The notes: a model not told the origin generated them from the letters alone. Shown: positions 33,616 to 43,075, numbered from the stretch's first letter. The stretch: DNA of 64,000 nt from Actinomadura sp. HBU206391 (GCF_014323665.1 NZ_JABVEB010000013.1:22413-86412); one strand, 5' to 3'. Numbers and translations: made by a program.

Positions 33616-34164
33616 TCAGTCCATGTGGAGCCGCGCGAGCCGGGGAAGACGGGAACGCACCTCGGCGGGGTCGTCGAAATCCCAGTCGGCGGTGATGCGG
33701 GGATAGCGAATCGTGAAGGAGCCGGGCGGAAGCTCTTCACCGGTGGCCTTCAGGTGGGCGTCCCAGGCGATGCGCAGGATGTCCTCGTCCTCCAGGTCCT
33801 CCTGCTCGGCCGCGGCGGCCCGTACGGCGGGAAGGTCGGCCAGCGAGTCGGGGTCGGCGACGGCACGCTCGAAAGTCTCGCGTCCCTGCGCGATCAGCCA
33901 GCCGCGGAAATACTCGAACCCGTCGTCCGACGCTCCACCGTTGATCAGATAGGCGGCGGCCCACAGCTCATCGCGGTAGGAGTCGGCCAAGAGGTCCCAC
34001 AAGGGCTGTGCCGCACCCACGATCTGTTCCCTGGGCAGCGCGGCCAGGCTCGCCGTCGCGTGATCGGCGACCGTCCGCGCGTCCGACCCCTGGGACGCCT
34101 TGGTTCGGGCATCCTCGATCAGATCCCAGAACTGCTGTCGATCCATGAGACGGCAGCGTGCCAT
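33616..34164 (-). CDS. DUF4240 domain protein
   Basis: 182 residues. DUF4240 is recognised from MDRQQFWDLIEDARTKA and the central DLLADSYRDELWAAAYLINGGASDDGFEYFRGWLIAQGRETFERAV. The family is acidic, cytoplasmic, of unknown role and often found near polymorphic toxins or single in actinomycetes. GAGGG upstream supports ATG 34164; MDRQQF at 34146 is the family-like start without a ribosome site. It converges with the end of the catabolic operon and is not obviously part of it. Confidence 0.85.
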   Translation of the reverse strand: MARCRLMDRQQFWDLIEDARTKASQGSDARTVADHATASLAALPREQIVGAAQPLWDLLADSYRDELWAAAYLINGGASDDGFEYFRGWLIAQGRETFERAVADPDSLADLPAVRAAAAEQEDLEDEDILRIAWDAHLKATGEELPPGSFTIRYPRITADWDFDDPAEVRSRLPRLARLHMD

Positions 34165-34245
34165 GCACGGCCACCCTCGGCAATCAAGATCGCCAATTCC
34201 GACCGTCCGCCCTCGATGTCCCTGGCAGCCCCGCGCCGCCGGCGG

Positions 34246-35187
34246 TCAGGTCATCACCCGGATCGGGTCCCCGGCCTGATGAGCGGCGATGTCCTCGACG
34301 GCGTCGCGGTAGAAGATCTCGTACACCTCTCGGGTCACATAGCCGAGATGCGGCGTCAGCACCGCGTTGGGAAGAGCGCGCAGCGGGTGGTCGGCCGGCA
34401 GCGGCTCGGTGTCGTAGACGTCGAGCGCCGCACAACCGATCTCGCCGCTCCGCAGCGCGGCGAGCAGCGCCGTCTCGTCGACGATCGGGCCCCGGGACGT
34501 GTTCACCAGCATCGCGCCGGGCTTCATCGCGCCGAGTTCGGCCGCACCGATCAGACCGCGGGTCCGGTCGCTGAGCACGAGGTGGATCGACACCACGTCG
34601 GACCTGCTCAGCAGTTCCTCCTTGGACACCGCCGTCACGCCGTGCTCGGCCGCTCGCTCCGAGGTCAGGTTCTGGCTCCAGGCGATGGTGTCCATCCCGA
34701 ACGCCTGCCCCACCGCCGCCACCCGGGACCCGAGCCGGCCGAGACCCAGCAGTCCGAGCGTCTTGCCGTGCAGGCCGGTGCCCACGGTGGTCTGCCACCC
34801 GCCCTCGGCCATCGCGGGCAACTCGGTGGCCAGGTTGCGTGCCGCCGCCAGGATCAGCGCCCAGGTGTGCTCAGCGGTCGGGTACGAGAGGTATCCGGTT
34901 CCGCAGACCATGATGTCGTGCTGCCGGGCGGCCGCCAGATCGATCGCCGCGTTGCGCCGGCCGGTGCTCACCAGGAGCTTCAGATCGACCAGCCGCGCGA
35001 GCACCTCGGCCGGGAACCGGGTGCGTTCCCGCATCGCCACCACGACCTCGGCCCCGGCGAGCCGCCGCACCAGCTCGTCGGCGTCATCGATGGGAGAGGT
35101 GAACACCTCTATCTCGGCGCCGAGCGAATCCCAGTCCGCCAAGCCGAGTGCGACGTTCTGGTAGTCATCGAGGATGGCGATCTTCAT
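34246..35187 (-). CDS. D-2-hydroxyacid dehydrogenase family protein
   Basis: 313 residues opening MKIAILDDYQNVALGLADW, the typical start of the SerA-like subgroup. The NAD motif is GLLGLGRLGSRVAAVGQAFGM, and the catalytic Arg/Glu/His triad lies in VNTSRGPIVDE, ALDVYDTEPLP and LTPHLGYVTREVYEIF. It reduces a 2-oxo acid or oxidises a D-2-hydroxy acid; the substrate is undetermined. ATG 35187 is preferred because TAACGT lies 7 nt upstream (leaderless type); a GTG nine bases earlier is in frame. Confidence 0.9.
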   Translation of the reverse strand: MKIAILDDYQNVALGLADWDSLGAEIEVFTSPIDDADELVRRLAGAEVVVAMRERTRFPAEVLARLVDLKLLVSTGRRNAAIDLAAARQHDIMVCGTGYLSYPTAEHTWALILAAARNLATELPAMAEGGWQTTVGTGLHGKTLGLLGLGRLGSRVAAVGQAFGMDTIAWSQNLTSERAAEHGVTAVSKEELLSRSDVVSIHLVLSDRTRGLIGAAELGAMKPGAMLVNTSRGPIVDETALLAALRSGEIGCAALDVYDTEPLPADHPLRALPNAVLTPHLGYVTREVYEIFYRDAVEDIAAHQAGDPIRVMT

Positions 35188-35330
35188 GACCGCCACGTTA
35201 GTTCACCGGTCGTGCCCGCTCGCGCCGAGTTGCGGCCGCCGAGGTGAAGCGGGCGACGTTCGCTGGATGTTCTCCGGCGCGGTACCGGAAGGCGGTCGGA
35301 GGGTCGCGTCGCGCCGTCACGCTCACGCCC

Positions 35331-36449
35331 GTGAAGGTAGCCATCGTCACCGAGTCCTTCCTACCTCGTATGAACGGGGTGACCAACTCGGTCTGCCGCG
35401 TCGTGGAGCATCTGGCCGGCCGGGGACACGAGGTACTGACAGTCGCCCCCGGTCCCGGCCCGGGCGACCACGCCGGTCACCCGGTGCGGTCGACCCCGGG
35501 CATCGCCCTGCCGTTCTACCGTTCGTTCGTCGTCGGGCTGCCCACGCGGCAGGTGGTGGCGGTGTTGCGCGACTTCGGACCCGACGTCGTCCACCTCGCC
35601 TCTCCGCTGCTGCTCGGCACCTCGGGCATCGCGGCCGCCCGGCGGCTCGACGTGCCGACGGTCGCGGTGTTCCAGACCGACCTGGCCGGCTTCGCCCACC
35701 GGTACGGGCTGCGCGGCGTCGATCCGGTCGTGTGGGCCTGGCTACGGCACATTCACGAGAAGGCCGACCGCACCCTGGTGCCGTCGACGCCCACGCTGGA
35801 GGAGTTGCGGCGGCGCGGCTTTCCACGGCTGAGGTTGTGGGGGCGTGGAGTGGACGATCAGCGTTTCCATCCGCGGCACCGGTCGCCGGAGGTGCGGGCC
35901 CGGCTGGCGCCGGGCGGAGAGGTGCTGGTGGGCTATGTCGGCCGGCTGGCCGCCGAGAAACGTCCGTGGCTGCTCTCCCACCTGGCGGACCTTCCCGGGG
36001 TCCGGCTCGTCGTCGTCGGGGACGGCCCGGCGGAGCGGCGGTTGCGCCGGCTGCTGCCGGAGGCGGTCTTCACCGGGTTCCGCACCGGGGACGAACTGTC
36101 GGAGCTCGTCGCCTCACTCGACGTCTTCGTCCACACCGGCGCGGATGAGACCTTCTGCCAGGCCGTCCAGGAGGGGCTGGCCGCGGGGGTACCGGTCGTG
36201 GCGCCCGCCGCGGGCGGGCCGCTCGACCTGGTGCGGCCCGGCCACAACGGCCTGCTGTATCCGCCGAACGACCCGGCCGCGCTACGGGCGGCCGTGGCGA
36301 CCCTGGTGGCCGATCCGGCACTGCGACGACGGATGGGCGGCCACGCGCGCTCGTCGGTGCACGGGCGCGACTGGGGCGCCATCTGCGACGAGCTGATCGG
36401 CCACTATGACGACGTACGTCATGGCACGTCCACGAGGCGCGCGGCATGA
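35331..36449 (+). CDS. glycosyltransferase family 4, MgtA/PimB-like
   Basis: 372 residues of the GT-B fold. The opening KVAIVTESFLPRMNGVTNSVCRVVEHLAGRGHEV is typical of GDP-mannose-dependent alpha-mannosyltransferases of actinobacteria. The donor-site half shows VGYVGRLAAEKRPWLL, then FVHTGADETFCQAVQEGLAAGVPVVAPAAGGPLDLV with the EX7E-type acidic residues. It probably glycosylates a lipid or polyprenol-linked acceptor at the inner membrane face. It overlaps the DUF2334 gene by 4 nt. No ribosome site precedes the GTG, so a start upstream in the same frame is possible. Confidence 0.88.
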   Translation: MKVAIVTESFLPRMNGVTNSVCRVVEHLAGRGHEVLTVAPGPGPGDHAGHPVRSTPGIALPFYRSFVVGLPTRQVVAVLRDFGPDVVHLASPLLLGTSGIAAARRLDVPTVAVFQTDLAGFAHRYGLRGVDPVVWAWLRHIHEKADRTLVPSTPTLEELRRRGFPRLRLWGRGVDDQRFHPRHRSPEVRARLAPGGEVLVGYVGRLAAEKRPWLLSHLADLPGVRLVVVGDGPAERRLRRLLPEAVFTGFRTGDELSELVASLDVFVHTGADETFCQAVQEGLAAGVPVVAPAAGGPLDLVRPGHNGLLYPPNDPAALRAAVATLVADPALRRRMGGHARSSVHGRDWGAICDELIGHYDDVRHGTSTRRAA

Positions 36450-37216
36450 GCGGGCAGAAGGACCCCGGGATCGACGGGCGCGAGGGTTTTCCGTTCGTGG
36501 TCTCGGTGCACGACGTCGCCCCGGCGACCTCGGCCCAGACCGCCGGCTGGCTTTCCGACCTGACGCGGCGGGACGTGCCGGCGACCCTGCTGGTGATCCC
36601 CGGGCCGTACGGCGGCGGCGCGGCCCTGCCCGAGGATCCCGACCTGGTGGCGTTCCTGCACGCGGCCGCCGGGCGAGGCCACGAGCTGGCGCTGCACGGG
36701 TTCCGGCACGAGCCCGGCGGAGACGCCCCGCCCCTGCGGCGGGCGGTCGGCCGGGTGGCGGCCAGGACGGCCACGGAGTTCTGGTCGCTGACCGAGGAGC
36801 AGGCCCGCGACCTGCTGCGTGCGGGTCTGGAGGCGCTCGCCGAGGTCGACATCGGGGTCGTGGGTTTCACCCCGCCCGGCTGGCTCGCCTCGGCCGGGAC
36901 CCGCAGGGCGCTGGCCGACGTCGGCTTCCGCTACTGGACGAGTCACCTGGCGGTGCACGACCTGACCGGCGGTTCCCACCGCCGGATGCCGGTCCTGTCG
37001 CACCGGCCCAGCGGGGGCGCCGCAGAGCGGGCCGGAGCCCGGCTGATGACGACCGCGGCCCGCGGTTTCGCCAGGTTCGGCATCCCGTTCCGCATCGCGC
37101 TGCATCCCGCCGACCTCGAACGGCCCGGCCTGCGCGCGGCCACGCTCACCGCGATCGATCTGGCCCTCGCCGCCGGTGGCCGCCCGGTCACCTACGAGAC
37201 GCTGATCACGACGTGA
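36446..37216 (+). CDS. DUF2334 polysaccharide deacetylase-like protein
   Basis: 256 residues. The NodB-like fold of DUF2334 is indicated by FVVSVHDVAPATSAQTAGWLSDLTRRDVPATLLVIP (metal-site HD), GHELALHGFRHE (His pair) and GFTPPGWLAS. The family is predicted to remove acetyl groups from polysaccharide or glycolipid N-acetyl sugars. No signal peptide is seen, so it should act in the cytoplasm on a precursor. Its position between two glycosyltransferases, coupled at both ends by 4-nt overlaps, supports a common glycoconjugate pathway similar in logic to MshA/MshB or PI-glycan deacetylation. Confidence 0.85.
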   Translation: MSGQKDPGIDGREGFPFVVSVHDVAPATSAQTAGWLSDLTRRDVPATLLVIPGPYGGGAALPEDPDLVAFLHAAAGRGHELALHGFRHEPGGDAPPLRRAVGRVAARTATEFWSLTEEQARDLLRAGLEALAEVDIGVVGFTPPGWLASAGTRRALADVGFRYWTSHLAVHDLTGGSHRRMPVLSHRPSGGAAERAGARLMTTAARGFARFGIPFRIALHPADLERPGLRAATLTAIDLALAAGGRPVTYETLITT

Positions 37217-38370
37217 GGATCGTCCAGCTCGCGAACCTCTACAGCCCGGTGTCGGGTGGGTTGCGGACCGCCGTCGACGCGCTCGGCCGGGGATATGTGG
37301 CCGCCGGCCATGACCGGGCCCTGGTGATACCGGGCCGCTCCGGCACCTGGGACGAGACGGAGTCGGGGCTGGTCGTCACGGTGCCAGGCGCGTCGGTCGC
37401 CCCTGGCTACCGGTTCGTCCTCGATCCCCGGCCGATGCTGCGGGTGCTCGCCCGGCTGCGCCCCGACGTCATCGAGGTGTCGGACAAGGCCACGCTCGTG
37501 CTCGCCGCCCGGTGGGCCCGGCGTCGCGGGGTGCGCACTGTGCTGCTGTCCCATGAGCGGCTCGACGCGATCCTCGCTCCGCACCTGCCGAGCCGGCTGC
37601 CGCTGGAGCAGGCGACCGACCGGTGGAACCAGGCGCTGGCCGGTGTCTTCGACGCGATCGTGGTGACCTCGGAGTTCGCCGCGGCCGAGTTCCGGCGGGC
37701 CCTGGGCCGGAGGCGTTCGCGAGGCCCGGTGCCGTCGTTGCACCTGGTGCCGCTCGGCGTCGACCTCTCCACGTTCCGGCCCTCGGCCGGCCGGAACACC
37801 TCCGGCGGGCCGGGCGACGGGCTTGTACGTCTGGTGCATCTGGGCCGGCTCTCCCGGGAGAAGTCGCCCGGACTCGCGCTCGACACCGTGCGGCAACTGA
37901 GTCGTCGCGGGGTGCCCGTACGGCTCGACATGGCCGGGGACGGGCCCTTGGCGGCCGGGTTGCGCTCGGCCGCGGAGCGGGAGGGGCTGCCGGTCGACTT
38001 CCACGGGCACCTGCCCGCCCGGTCGGCGGTGGCCCGTCTGCTCGCCGGGGCCGACGTGGCCCTGGCGACCTGCCCGGCCGAGTCGTTCGGCCTGGCGGTG
38101 CTGGAGGCGCTCGCCTGCGGCACGCCCGTGGTCGCCGCGAACCGCGGCGCCGCACGTGAGCTGCTCGCTCCCGGCACCGGTCTTGCCGCGGCGCCACATG
38201 CCGGCGCCTTCGGCGATGCCGTACAGGAGGTGCTGCGCTGGCCCGACGACCAGCGCCGCCGGGCGGCCCGCACCGGTGCCGAGCGTTATCCGTGGTCGGC
38301 CACCATCGCCGGCATGCTGGACGTGCTGACCGGCACGGCGAGTGATCGGACGCGAACGGCGCTCGCCTGA
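37213..38370 (+). CDS. glycosyltransferase family 4
   Basis: 385 residues, GT-B fold. The N-terminal acceptor domain opens RIVQLANLYSPVSGGLRTAVDALGRGYVAAGHD. The donor domain shows LVHLGRLSREKSPGLALDTVRQL, DMAGDGPL and ATCPAESFGLAVLEALACGTPVVAANRGAARELL with the E-x7-E pair. It overlaps the deacetylase gene (GTGA). Together with the first glycosyltransferase it could add two sugars flanking a deacetylation step. The nucleotide sugar is not predictable. Confidence 0.88.
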   Translation: MRIVQLANLYSPVSGGLRTAVDALGRGYVAAGHDRALVIPGRSGTWDETESGLVVTVPGASVAPGYRFVLDPRPMLRVLARLRPDVIEVSDKATLVLAARWARRRGVRTVLLSHERLDAILAPHLPSRLPLEQATDRWNQALAGVFDAIVVTSEFAAAEFRRALGRRRSRGPVPSLHLVPLGVDLSTFRPSAGRNTSGGPGDGLVRLVHLGRLSREKSPGLALDTVRQLSRRGVPVRLDMAGDGPLAAGLRSAAEREGLPVDFHGHLPARSAVARLLAGADVALATCPAESFGLAVLEALACGTPVVAANRGAARELLAPGTGLAAAPHAGAFGDAVQEVLRWPDDQRRRAARTGAERYPWSATIAGMLDVLTGTASDRTRTALA

Positions 38371-38474
38371 CCGGCGCTCGCATGACGCGCCCACGCGCAG
38401 GCGGCGTGCCGCTCATTCCGGGTCGAATGCCCGCATGCGACTGCACGCGAGGATTGAAGGGGACTGACCGACGG

Positions 38475-38873
38475 CTATTGCAGGTAGCCCTCGACCTGCG
38501 AGACGCTCGCCGCCTCGGCGTCGTCCGGATTCGCCCCCGCCGCCCTGAGAGCGCGCCGCCGGCGCATCAGGTCCCAGCACTGGTCGAGGGTCTCTTCGAG
38601 ATGCCGGAGCCGTTCGGACTCGGAATCGGAGTCGGCCGCACCCTGCACTCGGTTCGTACGCAACTGGTGTTCCTCGGCGACGAGTGCGTCGATGCGCTCG
38701 AGGATCTGCTTCTCGTCCACGGGCCCAGACAACCATGCCGCCACCACGGGCACTACCCCGGCCTCCACCGAAGCACAGGCCATGCCCCGGCGGCCAAGAT
38801 CGAGTTCTAGATCGAGATCGATATCCAGGTCAAGATCCAGTTCATCGCCGGGGAACGTAATCGCGCAGGTCAC
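38475..38873 (-). CDS. DUF2630 protein with an acidic Leu-Asp repeat N-terminal extension
   Basis: The C-terminal 81 residues, from [20 protein letters not shown] through [19 protein letters not shown] to VSQVEGYLQ, are a complete DUF2630 protein, a small helical actinobacterial family of unknown role. The frame continues upstream to a GTG at 38873 with GGAGGT 6 nt ahead. This adds 51 residues including [18 protein letters not shown], an alternating hydrophobic/acidic stretch. No ribosome site precedes the family start at 38720. Either the gene has an unusual extension, or 38720 is the start and the repeat is non-coding; I slightly favour the longer form. Confidence 0.65.
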   Translation of the reverse strand: MTCAITFPGDELDLDLDIDLDLELDLGRRGMACASVEAGVVPVVAAWLSGPVDEKQILERIDALVAEEHQLRTNRVQGAADSDSESERLRHLEETLDQCWDLMRRRRALRAAGANPDDAEAASVSQVEGYLQ

Positions 38874-39045
38874 CGGCACACCTCCACCGCAACTACCATT
38901 GCTTTCCGAGCAGAGGCGCCTGCGCACGCGACCGGCACCTCGATCGCCACGGAAGTCGATCAGGCCACCCGGGATCGCGTCATCCGCGAAGTTAGAGGGA
39001 GCCGACCAGACACATGAACGACAACGGACTCGACGTGATCCGGCG

Positions 39046-40935
39046 ATGACGGAATCCGGAGAGGCCAACGCACCGTTGTCCGGGCGGACCGCCTGGGCGC
39101 GCAGCCTCCGGACGCCGCTGCGAGAGTTCCTGCGCACCGAGACCGGCAGCGCCGCGATCCTGCTGACCGCGACGCTGGCCGCTCTGATCTGGGCGAACGT
39201 CGACTCATCATCGTATGAGAGCTTCTGGCGGACGCCGCTGTCGGTCCGGGTCGGCGACTGGGGCGTGGCGCAGGACCTGCGCCATTGGGTGAACACCGGC
39301 CTGATGACGCTCTTCTTCTTCGTCGTCGGGCTCGAAGCGCGCCGTGAGTTCGACATGGGCGAGCTGCGCGACCGACGCCGGCTCGTGCTGCCGCTCGCCG
39401 CCGGGATCGGCGGCATGCTCGTGCCCGTCGCGATCTACCTGAGCCTGAACGCCGACCGTTCCTCCGCGCACGGCTGGGGTGCGGCGATGTCGACGGACAC
39501 GGCGTTCACACTGGGCATGCTGGCCCTGGTCGGGTCCCGTCTCCCGCCGCGTCTGCGGGTCTACCTGCTCACGGTCACGGTTGTCGACGATCTTGTCGCG
39601 CTCGGGGTCATCACCGTCTTCTACAGCGAGCACGTCCACCCGCCGGCCCTGGTGGTCGCGCTCGCCCTCTTCGCTCTGATCCTGCTCATCCGCGCACGAG
39701 GCGTGCGCCACGGGATCGTCTACGTGGCGCTCGGAGCGGCGGTCTGGGTGGCGCTGCTCAAGTCCGGCGTCGAACCGATCGTCGTCGGCCTGGCCATGGG
39801 CCTGCTCACCTACGCGTCCCCGGCCGCACGCGGCGACCTCGAACGCGCCAGCGATCTCTTCCGGCTCTTCCGCGAGCAGCCGACGCCCGAGCTCGCGCAG
39901 TCGGCCCGGGTCGGGCTCGCGTCGGCGGTCTCACCCAACGAGCGGCTGCAGCAGCTCTACCATCCGTGGACCAGCTACGTGATCGTGCCGCTCTTCGCAC
40001 TCGCGAACGCCGGGATCCCGCTCAGCGCCGAGTTCCTGTCCCGAGCGCTCACCTCGCCGATCACGCTCGGCATCCTGTTCGCGTACGTCGCCGGCAAGCC
40101 GATAGGAATCCTCGGCGCCTCGTGGCTCGTCACCCGGCTGACCGGCGGCCGGGTGCGGCCGCCGGTCGGCTGGGCCGCCATCGCCGGCGGCGGCACGATC
40201 GCGGGCATCGGCTTCACCGTGTCGCTGCTGATCGCGACTCTCGCCTTCCACGGCCCCCAGCTCGAAGAGGCCAAGCTCGGCATCCTCACCGCGGCGCTCA
40301 CGGCGTCGGTGCTGACCTGGATCGTCTTCCGGGTGACCGCCATGCTCCCGAAGCGGCTGCGGGTCCGAGCGCTGCTGGGCACCGCCGAGGACATCGTCGA
40401 CCTCGCCGCGCCGGTCGACCCGGCCCGCGACCACATACGCGGGCGGAAGGACGCGCCGGTGACCGTGGTGGAGTACGCGGACTTCGAGTGCCCGTACTGC
40501 GGCCAGGCGGAGCCGGTCGTCCGTGAACTGCTCGCCGACTTCGGCGACGTGCGCTATGTCTGGCGGCACCTTCCGCTGAGCGATGTGCACCCCAACGCCC
40601 GGCTCGCCGCGATCGCGGCCGAAGCCGCAGCGGCGCAGGGAGCGTTCTGGGAGATGCACGACCTGCTGCTCGACCACCAGGGAGATCTCGGCGTACATGA
40701 CCTGGTGCGCTACGCCCGCGAGGCCGGCCTCGACATCGAGCGCTTCCGCGACGACGTACGCGACGCCACCGGCGCCGCCCGCATCGAGGAGGACGTCGAC
40801 TCCGCCGACCTGAGCGGTGTGACCGGCACTCCCACCTTCTTCATCAACGGGCGGCGGCACTACGGCGCCTACGACATCACGACGCTCTCGTCCGCCGTGC
40901 GGGCCGCTCATGTGCGCGCGCTCCTGAGGTCGTAG
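39046..40935 (+). CDS. nhaA: Na+/H+ antiporter NhaA fused to a DsbA-like thioredoxin domain
   Basis: 629 residues. Residues 20-435 are NhaA with 11-12 membrane segments: [29 protein letters not shown], the paired transport aspartates Asp181-Asp182 in [12 protein letters not shown], and [11 protein letters not shown] near 350-360. A cytoplasmic linker leads to a thioredoxin-fold domain (about 455-629) with [21 protein letters not shown], active-site CPYC at 482-485, and the cis-Pro loop [12 protein letters not shown]. It should exchange Na+ for H+ and may be redox controlled. NhaA of E. coli has no such domain. This fusion is known in actinobacterial annotations. Confidence 0.92.
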   Translation: MTESGEANAPLSGRTAWARSLRTPLREFLRTETGSAAILLTATLAALIWANVDSSSYESFWRTPLSVRVGDWGVAQDLRHWVNTGLMTLFFFVVGLEARREFDMGELRDRRRLVLPLAAGIGGMLVPVAIYLSLNADRSSAHGWGAAMSTDTAFTLGMLALVGSRLPPRLRVYLLTVTVVDDLVALGVITVFYSEHVHPPALVVALALFALILLIRARGVRHGIVYVALGAAVWVALLKSGVEPIVVGLAMGLLTYASPAARGDLERASDLFRLFREQPTPELAQSARVGLASAVSPNERLQQLYHPWTSYVIVPLFALANAGIPLSAEFLSRALTSPITLGILFAYVAGKPIGILGASWLVTRLTGGRVRPPVGWAAIAGGGTIAGIGFTVSLLIATLAFHGPQLEEAKLGILTAALTASVLTWIVFRVTAMLPKRLRVRALLGTAEDIVDLAAPVDPARDHIRGRKDAPVTVVEYADFECPYCGQAEPVVRELLADFGDVRYVWRHLPLSDVHPNARLAAIAAEAAAAQGAFWEMHDLLLDHQGDLGVHDLVRYAREAGLDIERFRDDVRDATGAARIEEDVDSADLSGVTGTPTFFINGRRHYGAYDITTLSSAVRAAHVRALLRS

Positions 40936-40984
40936 CCCGGCCGGCCGCGTCCGGTTGACGTATCGCCGGCTCGGGCTCCCGGGC

Positions 40985-41509
40985 TCATTCTCCGGTGGCG
41001 CCGTCGATCCGTTCGCGGAGGAGGTCGGCGTGGCCGTTGTGGCGGGCGTACTCCTCGATCATGTGGAGGTAGACCCAGCGAAGGCTCATCTCCAGCTGTT
41101 TGTGCGAGTGGAAGAAGGTCTCCTCGAGGGAGTGCCCGTCCGCCGCCGCCCGGGCCAGCTCGATCTCGCGGGTGAGGGTGTCGAGGTCCGCCTGTGCGCC
41201 TGCGGCGTCGACGTCGTCGAAGTCGCCGTCGGGGTTGGTGTCCGGGTGGAAGTAGAGGAAGTCGAGCCGTTCACCGGCGAACCTTCGCCGAAACCATGCG
41301 CGTTCCACGTCGGCCATGTGCCGTACGAGACCGAGCAGCGACAGCTTCGACGGTTCGGCGCTGCGGACGATGAGCTGCTCGGGTGTCAGCCCCGCGCATT
41401 TCAGCAGCAGGGTCTGCCGGTGGTGGTCGAGCCAGCCCTCCAGGAGGGTGCGTTCATCGCCGATCGGCGGTGCGTCGACGCGGGTGACCTGCGGAGCGAT
41501 CCAGTTCAT
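40985..41509 (-). CDS. DinB family (DUF664) metal-dependent hydrolase-fold protein
   Basis: 174 residues of the DinB four-helix bundle. Putative metal ligands: His in LLGLVRHMADVERAWFRRRFAGE, and two in EEYARHNGHADLLRERIDG at the C-terminus. An internal LYFHPDTNPDGDFDDVDA segment is typical of the actinobacterial DUF664 subgroup. Relatives include mycothiol-dependent maleylpyruvate isomerases and mycothiol S-transferases, so a thiol-transfer role is possible but unproven. It stands alone. Confidence 0.88.
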   Translation of the reverse strand: MNWIAPQVTRVDAPPIGDERTLLEGWLDHHRQTLLLKCAGLTPEQLIVRSAEPSKLSLLGLVRHMADVERAWFRRRFAGERLDFLYFHPDTNPDGDFDDVDAAGAQADLDTLTREIELARAAADGHSLEETFFHSHKQLEMSLRWVYLHMIEEYARHNGHADLLRERIDGATGE

Positions 41510-41623
41510 CGCCCCATAGTGCCCGCTTTGCCGTGTCCGGTGGATGTCACATATCCGGCGCTCTCGGGGTCTTAACGGTAGGGCGCCTCGTCCGGGGCGC
41601 GGCTGAGCCGGGGGAGAGCGACG

Positions 41624-43075
41624 TTGAGGCTTCAGAGACCACGGATGAGTTTTCAGCGGCCGAGCACGGCGACCGCCTTGTCAGAGCGGTGGTCGCGGTC
41701 GGCGCGGGCGGATCATTGGTCGTTCATGTTCGGGGAGATCGCGGTGTACGCGTTCGTGGTGGTGATCGCCACGGGCGCGTTCCTGACCGTGTTCTTCGAC
41801 CCGGACATGGCGCAGGTCACCTACGACGGTTCGTACGTACCGCTGCGCGGCGTTCCGGTCAGCAGGGCGTACGAGTCCGCGCTCGAGATCAGCTTCGACG
41901 TGCGCGGCGGGCTGCTGGTGCGGCAGATCCACCACTGGGCCGCGCTGATCTTCATCGCCGCGGTCTGCGTCCAGCTCATGCGGATGTTCTTCACCGGCGC
42001 GTTCCGCCGGCCGCGCGGGGCGAACTGGCTGGTCTGGGTGACCCTGCTCATGCTGGGCATGGCGGCCGGCCTGACCGGCACGATCCTGCCGGACGACATG
42101 CTGTCGGGCGGAAGCCTCGGGCTGATCCAGGGGGTGACCCAGTCGATCCCGGTGATCGGCACCCGGCTGACGTTCTGGCTGTTCGGCGGGGACTTCCCCG
42201 GCGATAACATCATTCCCCGGCTCTACTGGCTGCACGTGCTGCTGCTGCCCGCGGGCATGGCCGGCCTGTTGGCCCTGCGCCGCCGGCTGGTGCGGCGGCA
42301 CGGCCACTCCCGCTTCGCCGGGAAGGCCGATTCCGGTCGGCCCGGCCGGTTCCGGGCCGGGGCGGTCCCGGGTCGGGCGGCGGCGATGGGCCCGGCGGTG
42401 GCGCTGTTCTTCGCCACCTGTGGGGTGCTCGCTCTGCTGGGTACGGTCGCGCAGGTCAACCCGATCTGGCAGTACGGGCCGTACCGGCCAGGGGCGATCA
42501 GCGCCGGAGCGGTGCCCGGTTGGTACATGGGCTTCCTGGACGGCGCGGTGCGGATCATGCCGAACTGGGAGTTCGGCGTGGCCGGTCATCCGCTGACCCT
42601 GGCGGTGCTGGTGCCCGCGCTACTCGTTCCCGGTGCCTTCTTCACCGTGCTGGCCGGCTACCCGGCGCTCGAACGCAGGTTCACCGGCGACCGGGGTCTC
42701 CATCATGTGCTGGACCGTCCTCGCGACGCGGCCACCCGTACGGGGGTCGGCGTGGCCGGGATGACCTTCTACGGGCTGTTGTGGGCCGCGGCCGCGAACG
42801 ACCAGATCGCCTACCACTTCGAGCTGTCGCTCTACGCCGTCACCTGGTTCTTCCGGATCGCCGTGTTCGCCGGACCTGTGCTGGCGTACGGCCTGACCCG
42901 GCGGATCTGCCTCGGCCTCACGTACCGGGAAGAGGAGGCGAAGCGGCACGGGCGCGAGACCGGGCGGATCGTGATGAGCCCGGACGGCGGCTTCACCGAG
43001 ATCACCGAACCGGTGGCCGCCGTCGCCGCGATATCGGCCCGGCCGACGGCGGCCACCGGTTCGGACGCCGTCTGA
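41624..43075 (+). CDS. orphan cytochrome b (QcrB-like) lacking one heme site
   Basis: 483 residues, eight-to-nine-TM cytochrome b. Helix B keeps His103 (QIHHWAALIF), but the second ligand 14 residues on is Gln117. Helix D keeps His204 (LYWLHVLLLP), but positions +14/+15 are Leu218/Arg219. Both bH-type ligands are therefore absent while the bL pair remains. The Qo motif, P-(D/E)-W-Y in the family, reads PGWY at 298-301. No Rieske or cytochrome c gene is adjacent. It may be a modified respiratory paralogue with altered quinone chemistry. TTG 41624 has GGGGAG upstream; ATG 41645 is an alternative. Confidence 0.85.
   Translation: MRLQRPRMSFQRPSTATALSERWSRSARADHWSFMFGEIAVYAFVVVIATGAFLTVFFDPDMAQVTYDGSYVPLRGVPVSRAYESALEISFDVRGGLLVRQIHHWAALIFIAAVCVQLMRMFFTGAFRRPRGANWLVWVTLLMLGMAAGLTGTILPDDMLSGGSLGLIQGVTQSIPVIGTRLTFWLFGGDFPGDNIIPRLYWLHVLLLPAGMAGLLALRRRLVRRHGHSRFAGKADSGRPGRFRAGAVPGRAAAMGPAVALFFATCGVLALLGTVAQVNPIWQYGPYRPGAISAGAVPGWYMGFLDGAVRIMPNWEFGVAGHPLTLAVLVPALLVPGAFFTVLAGYPALERRFTGDRGLHHVLDRPRDAATRTGVGVAGMTFYGLLWAAAANDQIAYHFELSLYAVTWFFRIAVFAGPVLAYGLTRRICLGLTYREEEAKRHGRETGRIVMSPDGGFTEITEPVAAVAAISARPTAATGSDAV

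Noticed and set aside
38707..38873. LD-rich segment as a RiPP (FxLD lanthipeptide) precursor
   Set aside because: No core with Ser/Thr/Cys pattern, no modification enzymes nearby, and the frame continues without stop into DUF2630.
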